NCBI RefSeq assembly: GCF_900100395.1
Contig: NZ_FNFB01000030.1
Span: 27,396-91,395, forward strand
Origin: Nonomuraea maritima
Lineage (GTDB): Bacteria > Actinomycetota > Actinomycetes > Streptosporangiales > Streptosporangiaceae
Direction of reading: 5' to 3'
Length of the DNA: 64,000 bases
The notes below the pieces were generated by a model. That model had not been told where the DNA came from, did no database searches, and saw nothing but the letters and a program-made list of their open reading frames with translations. Positions 15,897-24,437 of the stretch are shown here, in pieces (position 1 is the stretch's first letter; each line of letters begins with the position of its first letter). Made by a program: the position numbers and the translations under genes.

Positions 15897-17177
15897 ATGA
15901 GGTCTGTGCGCGGATGGCGTCCCCTCGCGCTGGACGGCGCTCTCGCCGCGGCGGTGTTCGTGCTGCTGGGGGTGACCGTGTCGGCCGTCCCGGGTGCGGT
16001 GGTCCTCGACGCGGCGGCGGCCTTCATCGGCTCGGCGGCGCTCGTGGCCTGGCGGCGGGCGCCGCTGGTGGCGGTGCTGGTCACCACGCCCTGCATGCTG
16101 GTGCTGGCGGTGCACCTGCAGCCGGGCCCGACGGCCGCGTTCCCCGTCCTGCTGTCGGTGTTCGCCGCCGCACGGGCCGGTCACCTGCTGATCCCGGCGC
16201 TGGCGGGGGTGGCGTTCCTCGGGGGCACTCTGGCGGTGAACCTGGCCGCCCCCGCTCCCGGGCAGTCCGTGCAGGAGATCACACAGGACTCCACGCTGCT
16301 GCTCGGCTGGTTCGTGGCCGCGACGGTGGCGGGCACGGTGAGCCGGCACCGGCAGGCGTACCTGGAGCAGGTCGAGCAGCGTGCCCTGGAGGCCGAGCGG
16401 ACCCGCGAGGAAGTGGCGCGCCGCCGCGCGGGCGAGGAACGCCTGCGGATCGCCAGGGAGCTGCACGACTCGCTCACCCACAGCATCTCGATCATCAAGG
16501 TGCAGGCGGGCGTGGCCGTCCACCTGGCACGTAAGCGCGGGGACGAGGTGCCCGCGGCGCTGCTCGCCATCCAGGAGGCCGGCAGCGACGCCATGCGCGA
16601 GCTGCGCGCCACCCTGGAGATCCTGCGCGACCCCGACCAGGACGACGACCAGGACACAGATCCGGTCCTCGACCAGGACACGGGTCCTGGCACCGGCCGG
16701 GACACCGAACCGGGCTCCGGCCAGGGCACCGCCCGGGACATCGAGCCGGGCTCCGGCCAGGGCACCGAACCGCTTACCGGTCCGCGCGCGAGCGGGCTCG
16801 ACCGGCTGGGTGATCTCGTCGACCGTGCCCGCTCGACCGGCCTGCCCGCCACGGTGACGGTCAGCGGCGAGCGCCGCACGCTGCCCGCCGCGGTCGACCG
16901 GGCCGCGTACCGGATCGTGCAGGAGGCCCTCACGAACGTGACCAGGCACGCGGGCCGCGCCGCCGCGAGCGTGCGCATCGACTACGCCGGCACGGAGCTG
17001 GTCGTGCAGGTGGACGACGACGGCCTGGCCACCCCGGACGCCCCGCCCGTGCCCGGCGTCGGCCTGACCGGCATGCGCGAACGCGTCACCGCCCTCGGCG
17101 GCCGATTGCGCGCCGAACCCCGCCCCGGTGGCGGCTTCACCGTCCGCGCGGAGCTGCCCCTGGGAGACCCGTCGTGA
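15897..17177 (+). CDS. Sensor histidine kinase, HisKA_3 (NarL/DesK-type)
   Basis: A 426-residue membrane kinase. Residues 10-150 form about five transmembrane helices with short loops, then a coiled coil (about 153-180). The phospho-acceptor is His190 in RIARELHDSLTHS. The ATP-binding domain has EALTNVTRHAG (N-box) and GVGLTGMRER. Between the two catalytic domains is an acidic Gly/Pro-rich linker (about 240-295) containing an in-frame 12-residue tandem repeat (RDTEPGSGQGTA-like), unusual for the family. The stop overlaps the response regulator start (GTGA), so the two make a cognate pair. The signal is unknown. Confidence 0.92.
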   Translation: MRSVRGWRPLALDGALAAAVFVLLGVTVSAVPGAVVLDAAAAFIGSAALVAWRRAPLVAVLVTTPCMLVLAVHLQPGPTAAFPVLLSVFAAARAGHLLIPALAGVAFLGGTLAVNLAAPAPGQSVQEITQDSTLLLGWFVAATVAGTVSRHRQAYLEQVEQRALEAERTREEVARRRAGEERLRIARELHDSLTHSISIIKVQAGVAVHLARKRGDEVPAALLAIQEAGSDAMRELRATLEILRDPDQDDDQDTDPVLDQDTGPGTGRDTEPGSGQGTARDIEPGSGQGTEPLTGPRASGLDRLGDLVDRARSTGLPATVTVSGERRTLPAAVDRAAYRIVQEALTNVTRHAGRAAASVRIDYAGTELVVQVDDDGLATPDAPPVPGVGLTGMRERVTALGGRLRAEPRPGGGFTVRAELPLGDPS

Positions 17178-17836
17178 TCCGTGTGTTGCTCGTGGACGAC
17201 CAGGCGCTCATCCGAGCCGGTTTCCGTGCGCTGCTGGACGCCGAGGAGGACATCGAGGTCGTCGCCGAGGCCGCCGACGGGGAGCAGGCCGTGGCGCTGG
17301 CCCTCGAACACCGCCCCGACGTGGCCCTCGTCGACGTGCAGATGCCCGTCATGGACGGCATCGAGGCCACCCGGCGGATCGCCGCCGACGAGCGGCTGAG
17401 CGACGTCCACGTGGTGATCCTGACCAACTACGGCCTCGACGCGTACGTGTTCGAGGCCCTGCGCGCGGGCGCGGGCGGCTTCATGGTGAAGGACACCGAG
17501 CCCGCCGACCTGCTCCAGGGCGTCAGGGTGGCGGCCAGGGGCGACGCCCTGCTGTCCCCGTCGATCACCAGAAGGCTGATCGGCGAGTTCGTGGCCCGCC
17601 GCCCCCAGCCCGACGCCGGCGGGCTCGACGTGCTCACCAACCGCGAACGCGAGGTGACCGCCCTGGTCGCGCGCGGCATGTCCAACGACGAGATCGCCGC
17701 CCACATGGTGATCAGCCCGACCACCGCCAAGACGCACGTCAGCCGGTCGATGACCAAGCTCGGCGCCCGCGACCGCGCCCAGCTGGTGGTTCTCGCGTAC
17801 GAGTCCGGCCTGGTGACCCCCCGCCCCCGCCGCTGA
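17174..17836 (+). CDS. LuxR/NarL-type response regulator
   Basis: A 220-residue regulator. The receiver domain has the acidic pair VDDQ at residues 8-9, phospho-acceptor Asp54 in VDVQMP, and the conserved Lys in FMVKDT. The C-terminal HTH is of LuxR type (LTNREREVTALVARGMSNDEIAAHM...). GTG at 17174 overlaps the kinase stop. The molybdoenzyme gene begins 41 bp downstream in the same direction, so it might be a target or just a neighbour. Confidence 0.93.
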   Translation: MIRVLLVDDQALIRAGFRALLDAEEDIEVVAEAADGEQAVALALEHRPDVALVDVQMPVMDGIEATRRIAADERLSDVHVVILTNYGLDAYVFEALRAGAGGFMVKDTEPADLLQGVRVAARGDALLSPSITRRLIGEFVARRPQPDAGGLDVLTNREREVTALVARGMSNDEIAAHMVISPTTAKTHVSRSMTKLGARDRAQLVVLAYESGLVTPRPRR

Positions 17837-17877
17837 TCGCGCGACGGGGATACTGAAGGGAGATCCAGGAGGGTTTC

Positions 17878-18477
17878 GTGAACGTCATCTCGCGCGGTTT
17901 CCACGGCAGACGCAGGGACGAAGGCGACCGCCTGCCACCCGGCCAGTACCTGGTGGAGGACTTCCCCGTGCTGTCGGCGGGGCCGACGCCGCGGGTGCCC
18001 CTCGACCGGTGGGAGTTCGCCATCGACACCGAGGCGGGCGTCACCCACCGCTGGTCGTGGCCGGAGTTCCAGGCCCTGCCCCAGGAGACGCCGACGGTCG
18101 ACATCCACTGCGTCACCGAGTGGTCCAAGCTGGACACCTCCTGGGAGGGCGTCTCGCTCGACGTGCTGTTCGAGGACGTCGACACCGACGCCTCGTACGC
18201 GCTCGTCTACTCCTACGGCGGCTACACCACCAACCTGCCGCTGGAGGACCTCCTCGACGGCAAGGCGTGGATCGCGCACCGCTTCGACGGCGAGGAGCTG
18301 GAGCCCCGTCACGGCGGCCCGGCGCGGCTGATCGTGCCGCACCTGTACTTCTGGAAGTCCGCGAAGTGGGTGCGCGGCATCCGCCTGCTGGACGACGACC
18401 ACCCTGGCTTCTGGGAGACCGCCGGCTACCACAACTACGGCGACCCATGGCGCGAGCAGCGCTACGAGGGCGACTGA
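17878..18477 (+). CDS. Sulfite oxidase-like (YedY/MsrP-type) molybdopterin oxidoreductase
   Basis: A compact 199-residue protein covering the Mo-pterin domain of the sulfite oxidase family. DIHCVTEWSKLD carries the Mo-coordinating Cys78, and HLYFWKSAKWVRGIRL is the conserved C-terminal pterin-contact region. There is no signal peptide or heme domain, unlike periplasmic MsrP, so this form is probably cytoplasmic. GTG at 17878 follows AGGAGGGTTTC. Its stop overlaps the next gene (TGATG), a flavin reductase, which is its likely electron partner. The substrate is unknown. Confidence 0.88.
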   Translation: MNVISRGFHGRRRDEGDRLPPGQYLVEDFPVLSAGPTPRVPLDRWEFAIDTEAGVTHRWSWPEFQALPQETPTVDIHCVTEWSKLDTSWEGVSLDVLFEDVDTDASYALVYSYGGYTTNLPLEDLLDGKAWIAHRFDGEELEPRHGGPARLIVPHLYFWKSAKWVRGIRLLDDDHPGFWETAGYHNYGDPWREQRYEGD

Positions 18478-19202
18478 TGCCCCGCCTGACCTGGCAGGCC
18501 GCCGAGCTCGTGACGAGCACGCCCGAGACCGGCACCGCGCGCACGCTGCGCCTGCGGGTGCCCGGCTGGCGGGGGCACCTCGCGGGCCAGCACGTCGACG
18601 TCCGGCTGACCGCCGAGGACGGCTACAGCACGCGGCGCAGCTACTCGCTGGCCGGTCCCGCCGACGGCGAGTTCCTCGACCTGACGGTGGAGTCCGTGCC
18701 GGACGGCGAGGTGTCGCCGTACCTGACCGAGATCATGCGACCCGGCGACCAGGTCGAGATCCGCGGCCCGGTGGGCGGCTGGTTCGTCTGGCGGCCGGGC
18801 GGCGACCGGCCGGTGCTGCTGGTGGCCGGCGGGTCCGGCATCGTGCCGCTGATGGCCATGGTGCGGGCGCGCCGCCAGGCGGGCAGCGACACGCCGTTCA
18901 GGCTGGTCTACTCGGTACGCGGCCCAGACAACGTCTACTACGCCGACGAGCTGCGCCGCCCCGACCCCGGGCTGGACGTCTCCTACCTGTACACGAGGTC
19001 GGTCCCCGAGGGCGTGTCCCGGCCGGCGGGCCGCGTCACGCAGGCCGACCTGGCCGAGGCAGGCCGGCCGGCCGCGCTCGCGCCCGACTGCTACGTGTGC
19101 GGCCCGACGGGCTTCGTGGAGACGGCGGCCGACCTGCTGCTCGCGCTCGGCCACGCGCCCGAGCGCATCAGAACCGAACGTTTCGGCCCGAGCGGAGGCT
19201 GA
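18477..19202 (+). CDS. Ferredoxin reductase-like FAD/NAD(P)H oxidoreductase
   Basis: A 241-residue FNR-type reductase. RRSYSLAG is the FAD-binding RxYS motif, GPVGGWFVW binds the isoalloxazine side, GGSGIVPLMAM binds NAD(P), and CYVCGPTGFVE with C-terminal ERFGPSGG completes the fold. No 2Fe-2S domain is attached, so electrons go to a separate acceptor. The start codon shares one base with the stop of the molybdoenzyme gene, implying that it reduces that enzyme. The zinc-ribbon gene follows one base after its stop. Confidence 0.9.
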   Translation: MPRLTWQAAELVTSTPETGTARTLRLRVPGWRGHLAGQHVDVRLTAEDGYSTRRSYSLAGPADGEFLDLTVESVPDGEVSPYLTEIMRPGDQVEIRGPVGGWFVWRPGGDRPVLLVAGGSGIVPLMAMVRARRQAGSDTPFRLVYSVRGPDNVYYADELRRPDPGLDVSYLYTRSVPEGVSRPAGRVTQADLAEAGRPAALAPDCYVCGPTGFVETAADLLLALGHAPERIRTERFGPSGG

Positions 19203-19203
19203 C

Positions 19204-19470
19204 ATGACGCAGGAACACCTCGACGGCAACACCCTGGCCGGTCCGCTGAGTGAGATCTTCGCCGTGGACGTGACCACCGCCACCGGCCGCTGCGCGAGCT
19301 GCGGGATGTCGGGGCCGATCGGCGCCCTGCACGTCTACGGCCCCGATCCGGGTCTGGTGGGCCGCTGCCCCGGCTGCGAGGAGGTCGTCCTGCGGCTCGT
19401 CCGCGGTCCAGGCTCGGCCTGGCTCGATCTGCGCGGCACGATCTCCTTGAAGGTTCACCTGCCGGACTGA
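19204..19470 (+). CDS. DUF6510 family zinc-ribbon protein
   Basis: An 88-residue protein with two CxxC pairs (Cys30/Cys33 and Cys55/Cys58), a zinc ribbon. GRCASCGMSGPIGALHVYG and GLVGRCPGCEEVVLRLV are typical of DUF6510. It is the third gene of the molybdoenzyme/reductase operon, an arrangement I recognise from other actinomycetes. Function is unknown; an adaptor or stabilising role for the molybdoenzyme is a guess from the operon. Confidence 0.85.
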   Translation: MTQEHLDGNTLAGPLSEIFAVDVTTATGRCASCGMSGPIGALHVYGPDPGLVGRCPGCEEVVLRLVRGPGSAWLDLRGTISLKVHLPD

Positions 19471-19559
19471 GCGCACGGCGCTGAGCTGGCTTGAGTACAC
19501 TCAGGCCCGTTCAACGGCTCGTGGGGCGTGGCCCTCGGCCTCATCCCTGTGGGAGTCAC

Positions 19560-20966
19560 GTGAGCAGCGGGCTTGTCGACGCGCCACCTTCCGAGTCCGG
19601 CGTACCGCCCAGGCGGCGGCGCCGCTGGGTGCGCTGGGTGGTCGGCATCACCCTTGCGGTCGTCCTCGTGGTCGTGGGCGCGACCGTGAGCATCACCGCC
19701 ATGCTGACCGGAAACGTCACGCATGAAGACGTCAGCGAGGCCGACCTGGGCGCGACCCGCCCGCCGAAGGTCGCCACCTCTGCGATGAACGTCCTGGTCG
19801 TCGGCTCCGACCAGCGCGACGGCAAGAACGCCAAGTACGGCCACAGCATCGCGGGCGAGCGCACCGACACGATCATGCTGGTCCACGTGTCGTCGGAACG
19901 CGACAACGCGATGGTGGTGAGCTTCCCGCGCGACTCGCTGGTGCAGCTGCCGGCGTGTCGCGGCACCAAGAAGTTCCCCGGCCAGCAGGCCCACCTCGGG
20001 ATGATCAACGAGTCGTTCAACTCCGGCGGCATCGGCTGCACGTGGAAGACGATCGAGTCGCTCACCCGCATCCGCATCGACCACTACGTGAAGGTCGACT
20101 TCACCGGCTTCAAGAGCATGGTCAACGCGGTCGGCGGCGTCCAGGTCTGCCTGCCCGAGCCGGTCGACGACAAGAAGGCGCTGCTCCGCCTGCCCGCCGG
20201 TCGCCAGACGCTGAACGGCGAGCAGGCGCTCGGCTACGTCCGCGCCCGCTACAGCCTGGGCGACGGCTCCGACATCGGGCGCATCCAGCGGCAGCAGATG
20301 TTCATCGCGTCGATGATCAAAAAGGTGATGAGCGGCGACACGCTCACGAACCCGACGCGGCTCTACAACGTGCTCAACGCCGGCACCAAGGCGGTCACGA
20401 CCGACAGCGGCCTGACGCCGGGCGTCATGCTCGATCTCGCGACGAGCCTCAAGGGCATCGACATCGGGAGCATCCGCTTCATCACGACGCCGTGGCACTA
20501 CTCCCTCACCCAGCCGGGCCGGGTCGAGTGGGTGCAGCCGCAGGCCAGGAAGCTGTTCCAGATCGTCGCGAAGGACCAGAGCGTCGAGGGCGTCAAGGGT
20601 GGCCAGACCAAGGTCGGACGTTCCAAGATCACAGTCGAGGTGCGGAACGGCACCTGGCGTAGCGGCCTGGCCACCGAGGTGGCGGCAGTGCTGGAGCAGC
20701 GCGGGTACCACATCGCCAAGACCGGCGACACCGCCAAGAAGCCTCAGGCGAAGACCACGATCATGTACGGCCCCACCGGCGAGACCCGCGTGCCGACGCT
20801 GTCGAACGACATCATCAAGGCCACTACGAGGCAGCTTCCCGCGGCGCGGACCAACCGGCTCGTGCTGGTGATCGGCGACGACTGGAAGAGCCTCAAGCCG
20901 CAGCGCGCCGACGACACCGAAGCGATCAAGGGCTTCGACGCGACCCACGACACGTGCGCCGCCTGA
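19560..20966 (+). CDS. LytR-CpsA-Psr (LCP) family cell-wall ligase with LytR_C domain
   Basis: A 468-residue protein starting at GTG 19560 behind GTGGGAG. It has a basic cytoplasmic tail (PPRRRRRW), one transmembrane helix (about 27-48) and an extracellular LCP domain with NVLVVGSDQRDG, ERTDTIMLVH and VVSFPRDS, whose Arg/Asp residues bind the polyprenyl-pyrophosphate substrate. A C-terminal LytR_C domain covers about residues 370-450 (TVEVRNGTWRSGLATEVAAVLE). LCP enzymes attach wall polymers to peptidoglycan. A second LCP gene without LytR_C lies at 32427. A terminator follows between it and the DUF3073 gene. Confidence 0.93.
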   Translation: MSSGLVDAPPSESGVPPRRRRRWVRWVVGITLAVVLVVVGATVSITAMLTGNVTHEDVSEADLGATRPPKVATSAMNVLVVGSDQRDGKNAKYGHSIAGERTDTIMLVHVSSERDNAMVVSFPRDSLVQLPACRGTKKFPGQQAHLGMINESFNSGGIGCTWKTIESLTRIRIDHYVKVDFTGFKSMVNAVGGVQVCLPEPVDDKKALLRLPAGRQTLNGEQALGYVRARYSLGDGSDIGRIQRQQMFIASMIKKVMSGDTLTNPTRLYNVLNAGTKAVTTDSGLTPGVMLDLATSLKGIDIGSIRFITTPWHYSLTQPGRVEWVQPQARKLFQIVAKDQSVEGVKGGQTKVGRSKITVEVRNGTWRSGLATEVAAVLEQRGYHIAKTGDTAKKPQAKTTIMYGPTGETRVPTLSNDIIKATTRQLPAARTNRLVLVIGDDWKSLKPQRADDTEAIKGFDATHDTCAA

Positions 20967-20984
20967 CCTCAGAGATGCGCGTCA

Positions 20985-21012
20985 GGGCACGGTGACCTGG
21001 TCGCCCGTGCCC
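20985..21012. terminator. Bidirectional hairpin between convergent LCP and DUF3073 genes
   Basis: Perfect 8-bp stem GGGCACGG / CCGTGCCC (20985-20992 and 21005-21012), placed 18 bp after each of the two facing stop codons. No U-tract on either side. Confidence 0.5.
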
Positions 21013-21029
21013 CGCGAGGCGAAACCGCG

Positions 21030-21200
21030 TCAGCGCGCGCGTTCAGGGTCTTGCTCGGACGACGTGGGCGGGTAGATCTCCTCGCGTCGTACGTCAGCGC
21101 CCAGCTCCTCGCGGAGCCGGTCGTAGTCGATGTTGTGGTTCGTGTACTTCAACTGGCGAGCGACCTTCGTCTGCTTCGCCTTGGCTCTTCCTCGACCCAT
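21030..21200 (-). CDS. DUF3073 family protein
   Basis: A 56-residue protein: MGRGRAKAKQTKVARQLKY, then NHNIDYDRLREELG and EEIYPPTSSEQDPERAR. This matches DUF3073, a small conserved protein of nearly all actinobacteria with a basic N-terminus and acidic C-terminus. The ATG at 21200 follows AGGGAGTAGCC. The basic head hints at nucleic acid or ribosome binding, but no function is established. It is transcribed divergently from the ArsR regulator and converges with the LCP gene. Confidence 0.93.
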   Translation of the reverse strand: MGRGRAKAKQTKVARQLKYTNHNIDYDRLREELGADVRREEIYPPTSSEQDPERAR

Positions 21201-21288
21201 GGCTACTCCCTAGTCCCCGCTGTGCATGCTACCCAACAAGCTTACGACTTGAAGAATTATGCAACTGCGCTGGATTAGTCTGGACGAT

Positions 21289-21621
21289 ATGCACGTGGAG
21301 GTCCATCAGGCCAAGGCCGACTTCTTCCGAACGCTCGGCCACCCCGCTCGCATCCGAGTGTTGGAGCTACTCCAGGAAGGGCCGCTTCCCGTCAGGGATC
21401 TCCTGGCCCAGATCGACATCGAGGCGTCCAGCCTCTCGCAACAGCTCGCCGTCCTGCGCAGGGCGGGGATCGTGAGTGCCATCCGTGAGGGCAGCACCGT
21501 GGTCTACACGCTGGCCACACCGGAGCTTGCCGACCTGCTCGACGTCGCCCGGCGCATCCTCACCGACATGCTCGCCGACCAGGGAGCCCTGCTCGCCGAG
21601 CTGCGGGCCGAGGTCACCTAG
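21289..21621 (+). CDS. ArsR-family winged-helix regulator
   Basis: A 110-residue single-domain ArsR protein. FFRTLGHPARIRVLELLQEGPLPVRDLL opens the winged helix, EASSLSQQLAVLRRAGIVSA is the recognition helix region and EGSTVVYTLA the wing. It lacks the CxC metal-binding motif of ArsR/SmtB sensors (no Cys at all), so it does not sense metals by the classical alpha-3 site. ATG 21289 fits the domain; an upstream ATG at 21259 adds ten residues. Target genes are unknown; menB follows about 100 bp downstream. Confidence 0.88.
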   Translation: MHVEVHQAKADFFRTLGHPARIRVLELLQEGPLPVRDLLAQIDIEASSLSQQLAVLRRAGIVSAIREGSTVVYTLATPELADLLDVARRILTDMLADQGALLAELRAEVT

Positions 21622-21722
21622 GGGGGCCGTACGCGGACACGTCGTCGCCGTGCCGCCCCAACCGGACGGCGACGCCGTGCTCCCAGCACGTCGCGAAAGA
21701 GGCATCCGTTAGGCTCTCGCCC

Positions 21723-22601
21723 ATGGTCTCCGAACTGTTCGATCCCAAGGCGTGGCAGGCCGTCGAGGGATTCGAGTTCACCGACATCACCTACCACCGC
21801 GCGGTCGACCAGGGCACCGTCCGCATCGCGTTCAACCGCCCGGAGGTCCGCAACGCCTTCCGGCCGCAGACCGTCGACGAGCTCTACCGCGCCTTCGATC
21901 ATGCCCGCCAGTCCACCGACGTCGGGTGCGTGCTGCTGACCGGCAACGGCCCGTCGCCGAAGGACGGCGGCTGGGCGTTCTGCTCGGGCGGCGACCAGCG
22001 CATCAGGGGCAAGGACGGCTACCAGTACGCCGACGGCACCCCGGCGACCGGCCGGCTGCACATCCTGGAGGTGCAGCGGCTGATCCGCTTCATGCCCAAG
22101 ATCGTGATCGCCGTGGTGCCCGGCTGGGCGGCCGGTGGCGGCCACAGCCTGCACGTCGTGGCCGACCTCACCCTGGCCAGCGCCGAGCACGCCCGTTTCA
22201 AGCAGACCGACGCCGACGTGGCGAGCTTCGACGGCGGCTTCGGCTCGGCCTACCTCGCCCGTCAGGTGGGGCAGAAGTTCGCCCGCGAGATCTTCTTCCT
22301 CGGCGACACCTACTCCGCTGCCGACGCCCACCGCATGGGCATGGTCAACGCGGTGGTCCCGCACGCCGAGCTGGAGGCCACGGCGCTGGAGTGGGCGCGC
22401 AAGGTCAACGGCAAGTCGCCGACGGCGCAGCGCATGCTGAAGTTCGCCTTCAACGCGATCGACGACGGCCTTGTGGGCCAGCAGGTGTTCGCGGGCGAGG
22501 CGACGCGGCTGGCGTACATGACCGACGAGGCGGCCGAAGGCCGTGACTCGTTCCTGGAGAAGCGCGAGCCCGACTGGTCGCCGTTCCCCTGGCACTTCTG
22601 A
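21723..22601 (+). CDS. menB: 1,4-dihydroxy-2-naphthoyl-CoA synthase
   Basis: A 292-residue crotonase-fold enzyme of menaquinone synthesis, which closes the ring of o-succinylbenzoyl-CoA. MenB features include FNRPEVRNAFRPQTVDEL, the oxyanion and active-site segment AFCSGGDQRIRG (SGGDQ at 88-92), GWAAGGGHSLHVV, and the C-terminal FLEKREPDWSPFPWHF. The length is that of long actinobacterial MenB. Other men genes are not in the window. The phosphotransferase gene starts one base after its stop codon, so they are likely co-transcribed although functionally unrelated. Confidence 0.95.
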   Translation: MVSELFDPKAWQAVEGFEFTDITYHRAVDQGTVRIAFNRPEVRNAFRPQTVDELYRAFDHARQSTDVGCVLLTGNGPSPKDGGWAFCSGGDQRIRGKDGYQYADGTPATGRLHILEVQRLIRFMPKIVIAVVPGWAAGGGHSLHVVADLTLASAEHARFKQTDADVASFDGGFGSAYLARQVGQKFAREIFFLGDTYSAADAHRMGMVNAVVPHAELEATALEWARKVNGKSPTAQRMLKFAFNAIDDGLVGQQVFAGEATRLAYMTDEAAEGRDSFLEKREPDWSPFPWHF

Positions 22602-22602
22602 G

Positions 22603-23517
22603 ATGACAGTCCGGGTGCCCCCGGCGCTGACCGCCTCCCACGTGAAGTGGATGGGGGCCGCCGGGCGCGCCTGGTCCGCAGGGCTGCCCGCGCTGGCCGG
22701 GCGCTACCTGGATGAGTGGGAGCTGCGGCTCGACGGCGAGCCGCGGCACGGCGTGGTCTCCCTCGTGCTGCCCGTCGTCCTGGCCGACGGCACCCCGGCG
22801 GCGCTCAAGCTCCAGCCGGTCACCGACGAGAACGCCACCGAGGCGCCTGGACTGCGCGCGTGGGCGGGCGACGGCTCGGTGCTGCTGCTCGACTCCGACC
22901 CCGCGACCGGCGCCCTGCTGCTGGAACGGCTGGAGGCCGACCGGTCGCTGGCCGCGGTGCCCGACGCCATGGAGGCGCTGGAGTTGCTGACCGGGCTGCT
23001 GCGCCGCCTGGTGGCCCGTTCCGCGCCCGAGGGGATGCGCCGGCTGGCCGACATCGCGCAGGGCATGCTCGACGGCGTCGACGGCGCGCTCGCCGGGCTG
23101 CGCCGCGAGGACGACCGGCGGTGCCTGCGCCGATGCGCCGCCGCCGTCGCCGAGCTGCTGCCCGAGCCCGGCGACCGGCTGCTGCACTGGGACCTGCACT
23201 ACGAGAACGTGCTGGCGGCCGACCGTGAGCCGTGGCTCGCCATCGACCCGAAGCCGCTGGCCGGTGATCCGGGGTTCGACCTGCTGCCCGCGCTGCACAA
23301 CCGCTGGGACGAGGTGGTCGCGACCGGCGACGTGCCGCGCGCGGTGCTGCGGCGCTTCGACCTCATGGTGGACGCGCTCGGCCTCGACCGGCGTCGCGCG
23401 GCCGGCTGGACGCTCGGCCGCGTGCTGCAGAACTCCCTGTGGACGGTCGAGGGCGGCGGCGGCGAGCTGGACGCCGTCCAGGTGGCCGTCGCCGAGGCAC
23501 TCCGGCTCAGATGGTGA
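22603..23517 (+). CDS. APH(6)/hydroxyurea-type phosphotransferase
   Basis: A 304-residue kinase-fold protein. LLHWDLHYENVLAADREPWLAIDPKPLAGDPGFDLLP, split here as HWDLHYENV (catalytic loop, about residues 195-203) and IDPKPLAGDPGFD (metal-binding loop), is the signature of the streptomycin 6-kinase / hydroxyurea phosphotransferase family (PF04655). Members phosphorylate aminoglycosides or small hydroxylated molecules, but most chromosomal copies are untested, so resistance cannot be concluded. Its end overlaps the convergent oxidoreductase gene by 11 bp. Confidence 0.85.
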   Translation: MTVRVPPALTASHVKWMGAAGRAWSAGLPALAGRYLDEWELRLDGEPRHGVVSLVLPVVLADGTPAALKLQPVTDENATEAPGLRAWAGDGSVLLLDSDPATGALLLERLEADRSLAAVPDAMEALELLTGLLRRLVARSAPEGMRRLADIAQGMLDGVDGALAGLRREDDRRCLRRCAAAVAELLPEPGDRLLHWDLHYENVLAADREPWLAIDPKPLAGDPGFDLLPALHNRWDEVVATGDVPRAVLRRFDLMVDALGLDRRRAAGWTLGRVLQNSLWTVEGGGGELDAVQVAVAEALRLRW

Positions 23518-24430
23518 GCACGATCTTGCCCTGGCCGTGGCCGGTCTCGATCTCGCGGTGCGCGCCCGCTGCGTCCTCCAGCGGGTACGTCCGCCGGATC
23601 GGGAAGACGAACGCGCCCTCGGCGTACAGGGCGGCGTAGCGGGCGAGGCGTTCGGCGGTGCGCTCGCCCTGGACGGTCCGTACGCCCAGCTCGGCCGCCC
23701 TGGCGTGCTCGACGAGCGTGACGACGCGACGGCGGTCGGCGACCAGTTCCAGCGAGACCTCCAGCGCGTGGCCGCCCGCGCCGTCCAGGGCCGCGTGGAC
23801 GCCTCCGGGGGCCAGCGCGCGCACCCGTCCGGCGAGCCCCGCCCCGTACGTCACCGGGACGGCGCCGAGAGCGCGCAGGTGGTCGTGGTTGGCCTCGCGG
23901 GCGGTGCCGATCACGGTGGCCCCGCGCCGCCGCGCGATCTGCACGGCGGCCGTCCCGACCGCCCCTGCCGCGCCGTGCACGAGCAGCGTCTCGCCGTCGG
24001 CGACGCCGATGCCGTCGACGGCCATCTCCGCGGTCTGTACGGCGGCGGTCAGCGCACCGGCCACCTCCCACGGCATGCCGTCCGGCTTGGGCGTCACGTC
24101 GGTGGCGGCGACCACGACGCACTCGGCGTAGGCGTGCAGCCGCGAGAAGCCCATCACCTCGTCGCCGGCCGCGACCCCGGTGACGCCCGGCCCGACCTGG
24201 TCGACCACGCCCGCGAACTCGTTGCCCAGAACGCGCGGGCCGTCCACGGCCGGCACGTACGGCGGCAGGTAGCCCCGCCGTACGTACGCGTCGACCGGCT
24301 GCACGCCGGCGGTCCGCACCCGGACGCGGACCTGCCCGGGGCCTGCCTGAGGGGCGGGCAGCTCCATCACCTTCAGCACTTCGGGACCGCCGGGTTCCTC
24401 GAACGCCGCCGCCCTCATCGTCTCGGTCAT
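23507..24430 (-). CDS. Zinc-independent quinone oxidoreductase-like (MDR family) enzyme
   Basis: A 307-residue medium-chain dehydrogenase. NEFAGVVDQVGPGV near the N-terminus and VHGAAGAVGTAAVQIARRRG, the NADPH-binding loop, match the quinone oxidoreductase branch; catalytic zinc Cys ligands are absent. It probably reduces quinones or enones with NADPH. Its promoter (24438-24468) is a SoxR/MerR-type site, and the spacing suggests a leaderless transcript that begins at the ATG. That would make it part of a redox-cycler response, as for SoxR-regulated oxidoreductases in Streptomyces. It lies 42 bp downstream of the DapA-like gene. Confidence 0.9.
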   Translation of the reverse strand: MTETMRAAAFEEPGGPEVLKVMELPAPQAGPGQVRVRVRTAGVQPVDAYVRRGYLPPYVPAVDGPRVLGNEFAGVVDQVGPGVTGVAAGDEVMGFSRLHAYAECVVVAATDVTPKPDGMPWEVAGALTAAVQTAEMAVDGIGVADGETLLVHGAAGAVGTAAVQIARRRGATVIGTAREANHDHLRALGAVPVTYGAGLAGRVRALAPGGVHAALDGAGGHALEVSLELVADRRRVVTLVEHARAAELGVRTVQGERTAERLARYAALYAEGAFVFPIRRTYPLEDAAGAHREIETGHGQGKIVLTI

Positions 24431-24437
24431 GGACGCC

